The position numbers and the translations under genes are program-made. From contig NZ_JBHRXI010000049.1 of the NCBI RefSeq assembly GCF_042648365.1, positions 248,001 to 312,000 of the forward strand: DNA of 64,000 nt, given 5' to 3'. Under the pieces are notes generated by a model. That model saw only the letters and a program-made list of their open reading frames with translations, did not search any database and had not been told where the DNA came from. Of this stretch, positions 59,124-64,000 are shown one piece after another (the stretch's first letter is position 1; every line of letters begins with the position of its first letter). This DNA is from Lutimaribacter_A marinistellae. Its GTDB lineage: Bacteria > Pseudomonadota > Alphaproteobacteria > Rhodobacterales > Rhodobacteraceae.

Positions 59124-60356
59124 ATGAACGCCGACCTTCCGCTTGAGCCCATCGTGATCGATAGTTTCGGCGCCTTCACGCTCGGGATCGTCGTCTATTT
59201 CCTTGGCGCCCGCCTCACGCTGCGATTTCCGGTTCTTCAGCGCTACAGCATCCCCGAGCCGGTGAGCGGTGGATTGGCCGCCGCCCTCTTCGCCCTTGGT
59301 ATCGTGTGGTTGACCGGGCGCGAAATCGAATATGACCTGCTCGTGCGGGACTTTCTCCTGGTCTACTTCTTCACCACGGTCGGCCTCAACGCCCGCGTCT
59401 CGGATTTGGTAAAGGGCGGGCCGATCCTTGCCATCCTCCTGGGCCTGACCATCGCCTTCATGCTGGTCCAGAACGTCATCGGCCTCATCGGGGCCAGCCT
59501 GTTCGGTCTCGCGCCGCAGGCAAGTGTCCTGCTTGGCACTGCGTCGCTGATCGGCGGGCACGGTACGGCGATTGCGTGGGGGCCGACGATCCAGAACGAT
59601 TTCGGAGTGCAGGGCGCGGCCGAGCTTGGAATTGCCGCCGCAACGATCGGCCTCATTCTTGCTAGCGTCATCGGCGGCCCGATCGCCCGGTTTCTCATCC
59701 AGAGAAACAAGCTTGTCCCCGAAACCCCCTCCGCAGTGCATGTTCCGACCGCAGCGACCAGTGACGAAAGCGATACCGGCTCCGACATCACTCAGGTTTC
59801 GATCATGTCGAGCATCCTGTGGATTCACGTCGCCATCGCGATCGGATACTCGGTTTTCGAGGCGCTCGAAGCCGCCGGGATCAAGCTTCCACTCTTCGTG
59901 CCCTGCCTTATCAGCGGGATCGTTCTGACCAACGTCCTTCCGCTGCTGTTCCCGAAACGCGAACTCAGCCCGCGCGGCAGCGCGACGAACCTGATCTCCG
60001 AGTTCAGCCTGTCGGTCTTCCTTGCCATGTCGTTGATGAGCATGGAGCTCTGGACACTGGCCTCCAGTGCAAGTGTCCTTGCCGTGACGATGCTGCTGCA
60101 GGTGATTGCCGCCACGCTCTTCATCATCCTGATCGTCTTTCGGATGATGGGCAAAGACTACTTCGCGGCCGTCCTGTCGGCTGGGTTCGCGGGCTTCGCC
60201 CTCGGCGCGACACCGACCGCCATCGCAAACATGACGGCCGTGACCCAGCGCTATGGCCCGTCGCCCGTCGCCTTCATCGTCCTTCCGCTGGTTTCGGCAT
60301 TCTTCGTCGACCTGGCCAATGCAGTCATCATCAAGTGGGTCGTGTCGATCTTCTAG
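59124..60356 (+). CDS. gltS: Sodium/glutamate symporter GltS-type
   Basis: 410 aa inner-membrane carrier of the GltS family, which brings in glutamate with sodium. About ten membrane helices are visible, arranged as two inverted halves. Family motifs include SIPEPVSGGLAAALFA near the N-terminus, LGTASLIGGHGTAIAWGPTIQ for the first re-entrant loop and LGATPTAIANMTAVTQRYGPSPVAF for the second. The ATG at 59124 has GAGGGG upstream; the frame is open to 59088. It has its own promoter region with an inverted repeat and is convergent with the ProC-like gene. Glutamate is the expected substrate, not proven. Confidence 0.9.
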   Translation: MNADLPLEPIVIDSFGAFTLGIVVYFLGARLTLRFPVLQRYSIPEPVSGGLAAALFALGIVWLTGREIEYDLLVRDFLLVYFFTTVGLNARVSDLVKGGPILAILLGLTIAFMLVQNVIGLIGASLFGLAPQASVLLGTASLIGGHGTAIAWGPTIQNDFGVQGAAELGIAAATIGLILASVIGGPIARFLIQRNKLVPETPSAVHVPTAATSDESDTGSDITQVSIMSSILWIHVAIAIGYSVFEALEAAGIKLPLFVPCLISGIVLTNVLPLLFPKRELSPRGSATNLISEFSLSVFLAMSLMSMELWTLASSASVLAVTMLLQVIAATLFIILIVFRMMGKDYFAAVLSAGFAGFALGATPTAIANMTAVTQRYGPSPVAFIVLPLVSAFFVDLANAVIIKWVVSIF

Positions 60357-60382
60357 CGTCTCGCCCCGCGATGCGTGGACAC

Positions 60383-61123
60383 CTAACGCTCCAGCTCGTC
60401 CAGTTCGGTGCGCAGATGATCGGCAAGGCCGATGCCGCGCAGCCTCTGCACCATGGAAATGTTCAACGTGCCGGGCGTCGCAAGGCTGTCGCGCAGAAGC
60501 GCAAAGCGAGAGGACCGGTCGGCATGGATGTCCAGCATGCCCGTCACCAGTCGCCCCACGAATTCCTGCGCCGCATCCGGCCCGATCCGCTCGCCCAGCC
60601 AACCCGATCCAACATCCAGCACCTCGGCAACGGCCGAAACGAGCGTCGTGGCCGCGAAACATGCCGACAGGTCCGCCTCGTTCTCAACGGCGATAACGCC
60701 GTTCTCGGGTTCGAACAGTGACCTGACCGGTTCGGCCTCCGGCCAGACGACGATCGGGCATCCCCCGCGCTGGATCAACTCCATGGGCAGCATCAGGGTC
60801 ACCTGCGCGGCGGGCGCGCACCACTCTGCCAGGCTCTGGCGCGAGATCCCCGCCATGACCGAAATGATGCGCTGATCCTCGCGGAAAGGCAGATCCTGCA
60901 ACGCCTCGGCGGCGACCTCGGGCCGGAGGCAGAGAAAAACGATATCCGACCCCGCGACCACTTCGGCGGCAGAGGTCTTGGTGATTGAAGGGAATTCGGT
61001 GACCAGCGCCTGTGCAACCTCTGCCCCGCGATGGGTGACCGTGATCTCGTGCCCCCTGGGCGCAAGATGCCGGACCATGGCGCCGGCCATGTGCCCCGTT
61101 CCGATGAAACCAAGTCTTGCCAT
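60383..61123 (-). CDS. Pyrroline-5-carboxylate reductase-like NAD(P)-binding protein
   Basis: 246 aa, slightly shorter than ProC (about 270). The N-terminal Rossmann fold is LGFIGTGHMAGAMVRHLAPRGH; the strand after it has ADIVFLCLRPEVAAEALQDL, and the middle has ISVMAGIS, as in ProC. The C-terminal helical domain is less like ProC (no clear DEPxxLRxxVTSPGGTT). It may be a ProC paralogue acting on another imine or a 6-phosphogluconate-dehydrogenase-like enzyme. The ATG at 61123 gives the family start; the frame is open to 61270. It follows the hydrolase gene by 38 bp on the same strand. Confidence 0.8.
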   Translation of the reverse strand: MARLGFIGTGHMAGAMVRHLAPRGHEITVTHRGAEVAQALVTEFPSITKTSAAEVVAGSDIVFLCLRPEVAAEALQDLPFREDQRIISVMAGISRQSLAEWCAPAAQVTLMLPMELIQRGGCPIVVWPEAEPVRSLFEPENGVIAVENEADLSACFAATTLVSAVAEVLDVGSGWLGERIGPDAAQEFVGRLVTGMLDIHADRSSRFALLRDSLATPGTLNISMVQRLRGIGLADHLRTELDELER

Positions 61124-61161
61124 GTCTCCAACTCCAGCCGGGCAAGGTCGCCGAAACGGGA

Positions 61162-63165
61162 TCAGCCATACCGGCGCGGTATGGACACCGTCCAGCTTCG
61201 TTCGGCGATCCTCTCCCCGTCCCACTCCGCGGTCAACGTCCCTTTCAGGAAAAAGGACGTGGGATCGCATGTCGCGGTCAACGCGCTTTTCATGTCGGCG
61301 ACACCGTCGGGCCGGCTGTAGCGGGCATGGTGTTCGAACCTCGTCCGGGCCGAGGCGGGATCACCCCGCACCACGTCATGCTCCGCGCGGGTCGCATAGC
61401 CAAAGGCCGTGCCGGTTTCCGAGCAATATACCTCGGCAAAGGGCTGCTCCCATCCGTTCAGCAACCCGCCCCGCGGGTGTTCGTTCTGGAACCGACGGAG
61501 CTCGGGGGTCGACACGATGCGATGTGTCTTTTTCACGGGAAGGTCCAGTGCCGGGGGAAAGTCGGCTTTCAGATTCTCCGGCGTGCCCTCGAATACCGGC
61601 AATATCAGCGAACCGCGCAACAGGGTGAGCGTGGCCTCCTCCGGCGATGGCCAGATGATCGGCCAATATGACGACGTCACCGAAAGCCGTATCCGATGCC
61701 CTTTCCCGAACCTGTAGGCCTTGGTGTGAAACGGGATGTTCACTGTGTGGTCTTCGGGCTTTGCCAAAACCTCGGGCGCATCAAGGGCGTCATCCAGCGC
61801 AAGGTTCCGCACGCACAGCCCGACGCGGACAGAGGTCCCATCCGGGGTGACATCGTTCAGCCGCAAACACAGCTGCCCAAGGGCGGAGCTGGAGCGGACG
61901 ACAAGCTGCGCCGTCGCAACACCGTAAAGAACGACGTCCTCCTCCAGCGGCGCGGTCTCGAAGGTCAGCGACAGCGCATCGTCCTCGCGCTGGTCCAAGG
62001 GCAATCCGCCAAAGCGTCCGAAATACCCGGTATCGCCCGATGCCCGGCCAACGCGCAGGTCACTGGGGATGTGCCCTTCCCTTATGGAACCGGCGCTCTT
62101 TTCGGACAACGTCCCGTCCGACAGATGCAGGGTCAGCGGGCGTGTCACCGTTTCCGCTGGCCCAGTCTCGATCCATCGACCGTTGCGGATATCGATCGCG
62201 TTTGCGGGCGGGTCGTACTCCCTCAGCCAGACGCGCAAGCGCGGCCAGTCGGGTGCGCTTGGCCCAGGTTTCAGCCAGCTGTCCCACCAGTCCAGCGCCA
62301 GCTGCTGAAATCCGATCCCCGGTCCGGGATGGGCATGATCGGGATAATGATGCCCCCATGGCCCGACCACGCCCCAGACCAGGTCAGGCCGCGCGGATAC
62401 CAGTGACATGACGGAGTTCGAGTAGCGGTCCGACCAGCCACCGACCGCCAGAACGGGGCGCGAAAGACGGTCGGCCTGATGAATGACGGACCCGTGCCGC
62501 CAATAGTTGCCACGCGCCTCTTCGCGCACCCATGCCTCGACCGGAAAGCTCAGGCTGTCTAGACGCTTTTTCCACCGCTCCTTCCAGTCCGGGCCGACAT
62601 TGGGCGTGGGTGGCGCGCCAAGGATCGCAGGCAGCGTCGCGCCCCATTCGAACGTATCCGTCAACAGGCAACCGCCCTTGTGATGAATATCGTCTTCGTA
62701 CCTGTCATGCGTCGCGCAGACGGCAATGATGGCCTTCAGCGGGCCGGGCGCGTCGAGATTGGCCTGCAACGACGCGGTTCCTCCCCACGAGGTGCCGAAC
62801 ATCCCGACGTTTCCGTCACACCACGGCTGCGCGGCGATCCAATCGATCAGGTGCCGCGCGTCGGACAGCTCGTGCTCGGAATACATGTCGGGCATCTGGC
62901 CTTCGCTATCTCCGGACCCGCGCATGTCGACGCGCAGACAGGCATAGCCATGCGCCGCGAAATAGGGGTGGTTCCGCTCGTCGCGAGCGCGGACCATGTC
63001 GGCCTTCCGGTACGGGATGTACTCGAAAATCGCCGGCACGGCGGCCGTCTCGGCACCCTCGGGCATCCACAGCCGCGCCGCCAGTCGCGTGCCATCCGGC
63101 ATCTCGATCCAAAGATGCTCGGTCGTCGTCACCCCGGTTTGGCCATTGCACGAAGAGCTTTGCAC
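61162..63165 (-). CDS. CocE/NonD-family hydrolase (X-Pro dipeptidyl peptidase S15 type)
   Basis: About 667 aa serine hydrolase of the alpha/beta fold with a C-terminal jelly-roll domain, like cocaine esterase and glutaryl-7-ACA acylase. The nucleophile elbow is GTSWGG (S126), with probable Asp in GGWSDRYSNSV and His in GPWGHHYPD. The C-terminal beta domain (about 430-660) includes TYPE residues such as RFGKGHRIRLSVTSS. No signal peptide is visible, so it is probably cytoplasmic. The GTG at 63165 with AGGGG upstream is the preferred start; a GTG at 63207 would add 14 residues. It is divergent from the XRE-cupin regulator and is followed by the ProC-like gene, so the three may share one function. 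Confidence 0.88.
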   Translation of the reverse strand: MQSSSCNGQTGVTTTEHLWIEMPDGTRLAARLWMPEGAETAAVPAIFEYIPYRKADMVRARDERNHPYFAAHGYACLRVDMRGSGDSEGQMPDMYSEHELSDARHLIDWIAAQPWCDGNVGMFGTSWGGTASLQANLDAPGPLKAIIAVCATHDRYEDDIHHKGGCLLTDTFEWGATLPAILGAPPTPNVGPDWKERWKKRLDSLSFPVEAWVREEARGNYWRHGSVIHQADRLSRPVLAVGGWSDRYSNSVMSLVSARPDLVWGVVGPWGHHYPDHAHPGPGIGFQQLALDWWDSWLKPGPSAPDWPRLRVWLREYDPPANAIDIRNGRWIETGPAETVTRPLTLHLSDGTLSEKSAGSIREGHIPSDLRVGRASGDTGYFGRFGGLPLDQREDDALSLTFETAPLEEDVVLYGVATAQLVVRSSSALGQLCLRLNDVTPDGTSVRVGLCVRNLALDDALDAPEVLAKPEDHTVNIPFHTKAYRFGKGHRIRLSVTSSYWPIIWPSPEEATLTLLRGSLILPVFEGTPENLKADFPPALDLPVKKTHRIVSTPELRRFQNEHPRGGLLNGWEQPFAEVYCSETGTAFGYATRAEHDVVRGDPASARTRFEHHARYSRPDGVADMKSALTATCDPTSFFLKGTLTAEWDGERIAERSWTVSIPRRYG

Positions 63166-63207
63166 AGTCTCACCCCTGACGGTCGTTTCGATGTCTGTTG
63201 ATCGCAC

Positions 63208-63323
63208 TCAAACAGAGTTACAGAATTTTTGGCAACAACTTTTCTTACAAAAGAATTTGACAGGAAAATTCTACAGAGTGCACACTGGCCGCATCGCTGT
63301 GCCATCTGACGGAGAGAGGTTTC
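63208..63323. promoter_or_regulatory. AT-rich divergent promoter region with inverted repeat
   Basis: Unusually AT-rich for this DNA. AGAATTTT (63222-63229) and AAAATTCT (63265-63272) form an 8-bp inverted repeat 35 bp apart. A consensus -35 TTGACA (63257-63262) lies between them on the plus strand, without a good -10 at 17 bp. The XRE-cupin start has GGAGAGAGG upstream. The repeat is a candidate operator for that regulator and for the divergent hydrolase gene. Confidence 0.4.
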
Positions 63324-63992
63324 ATGACCGATTCGGACAACGTTGTCGCACTCGCGCACAGCCTGTCGTCGCTTGGGGCCGAGCTACGCGAAATGCGCAA
63401 GGCGCGCGACCTGACTCTCAAGCAGCTCAGCAAGATCGCCGGGATCTCGCTCAGTCACATCTCGGCCATCGAACGTGGCGCGGCAAACCCGTCCATCGAC
63501 GTGCTGAACACGCTGGCGCAGGCGCTCGATGTCACGCCAAGCTGGTTCTTTGCCCGCCGCAACGGCAAGGGACCGCTGGAGCAGGCCTTTGTCGTGCGGC
63601 GCCAGAACCGGCGCGACCTCAATGTTCTGTATGACGAGGATGCCGGCGCGCTGGGCTACCAGGACAGCCTGTTGTCAAGTTCGATCGGCGGGCAGTTCTA
63701 CATGGGTCTCGCGGTCTACGCGCCCCATTCGGAAACACCCAACGACCGGATGCAGACCCACGAGGGCGAAACCCACGGGATCGTTCTCGAGGGCGAGTTG
63801 GAGATGCGCATCGGCGACGAAACCGTGATCCTCAAGCCCGGAGACAGCTACAGTTTCGACGCCCGCATCCCGCACCATGCCCGGAACCGCTCGGACAAGA
63901 CGTGCAAACTGATCTGGGCGGTCTCGCCGGTGGTCATCCCCAAAACGGCAGCCTCGCAAAAAACGCCCCAGGCAGAGGAACGGAATAGATGA
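63324..63992 (+). CDS. XRE-family transcriptional regulator with cupin domain
   Basis: 222 aa. The HTH_3 domain is at about residues 17-75 (LGAELREMRKARDLTLKQLSKIAGISLSHISAIERGAANPSIDVL), and the C-terminal cupin_2 domain at about 135-205 (HEGETHGIVLEGELEMRIGDETVILKPGDSYSFDARIPHHARN). This is the architecture of PuuR/SutR-type regulators, in which the cupin senses an amine, amino acid or peptide-like ligand. It is divergent from the CocE/NonD hydrolase and overlaps the next gene in ATGA, so it may control both. Confidence 0.9.
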   Translation: MTDSDNVVALAHSLSSLGAELREMRKARDLTLKQLSKIAGISLSHISAIERGAANPSIDVLNTLAQALDVTPSWFFARRNGKGPLEQAFVVRRQNRRDLNVLYDEDAGALGYQDSLLSSSIGGQFYMGLAVYAPHSETPNDRMQTHEGETHGIVLEGELEMRIGDETVILKPGDSYSFDARIPHHARNRSDKTCKLIWAVSPVVIPKTAASQKTPQAEERNR

Positions 63993-64000
63993 GCAGCGAC
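63989..64000 (+). CDS. Start of next gene, coupled to the XRE-cupin regulator (partial)
   Basis: An ATG overlapping the regulator stop (ATGA) followed by three codons (Ser, Ser, Asp) before the window ends. Only the coupling to the regulator suggests a real gene; the function cannot be told. Confidence 0.5.

Noticed and set aside
58728..60662. A minus-strand open frame of 644 codons over the end of the second cyclase and gltS
   Set aside because: It is antisense to well-supported membrane and TPR coding sequence and its translation is low-complexity, rich in Gly, Arg and Asp.
1..64000. CRISPR arrays, insertion sequences or prophage
   Set aside because: No regularly spaced repeats, transposase motifs or phage genes could be found on reading both strands.

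Overview
The window looks like chromosome from a roseobacter-type alphaproteobacterium (Rhodobacterales). This is inferred from gene content and order: an extended-permease pstSCAB-phoU-phoB operon, a ChpT phosphotransferase, an olsBA ornithine-lipid pair, rplU-rpmA-GNAT-obgE-proB-proA, an L21 protein with a C-terminal helix-hairpin-helix tail, and a form I aerobic CO dehydrogenase operon. The DNA is GC-rich throughout. I saw no insertion sequence, integrase, phage gene or CRISPR array.

Layout. 0-5.3 kb: the end of pstS, then pstC, pstA, pstB, phoU and phoB, for high-affinity phosphate uptake and its control. 5.3-9.5 kb: a LysR regulator divergent from glutaryl-CoA dehydrogenase (gcdH), then a SulP anion transporter. 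9.6-30 kb: a large block of acyl-CoA metabolism. It has an acyl-CoA ligase/SDR/SDR operon; a minus-strand enoyl-CoA hydratase, esterase, acetoacetyl-CoA synthetase and thioesterase set; a GST and HCCA-isomerase pair; a compact eight-gene minus-strand operon (two acyl-CoA dehydrogenases, two SDRs, a nitronate monooxygenase-like flavoprotein, a histidine phosphatase, an ACAD10/11-type kinase-fold protein and an IclR regulator); and a quinone oxidoreductase, a second phosphatase, an enoyl-CoA hydratase/isomerase and a MaoC hydratase. 30-31.2 kb: aroQ coupled to a LuxR-type regulator. 31.5-43.2 kb: housekeeping genes (tsf, rpsB, olsA, olsB, a DUF3553 gene, chpT, proA, proB, obgE, a GNAT gene, rpmA, rplU, two DUF2059 genes, tRNA-Ser). 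43.5-58.9 kb: coxMSLDEFG with an MHYT-LytTR regulator, bracketed by two very large class III cyclase/ATPase/TPR proteins on the opposite strand. 59-64 kb: a GltS-type symporter, a ProC-like protein, a CocE/NonD hydrolase and an XRE-cupin regulator; the next gene runs off the end.

How the genes work together. The cox operon should encode the Mo-Cu CO dehydrogenase (CoxL with the form I AYRCSFR loop, CoxS with two 2Fe-2S clusters, CoxM flavoprotein) plus the CoxD/E/F/G maturation factors, giving energy from trace CO. The flanking cyclase/ATPase proteins and the MHYT-LytTR protein are the obvious candidate signalling layer. The eight-gene operon looks like a pathway that activates and oxidises an unusual acyl-CoA, possibly by a phosphorylation step like that of ACAD10/11 and the levulinate (Lva) pathway, with an acyl-CoA dehydrogenase pair in which one member lacks the expected catalytic glutamate.

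Starts were moved to internal codons where ribosome-binding sites, family length or overlap with a neighbour argued for it; these choices are explained in the entries. All assignments come from reading motifs by eye, without database searches.
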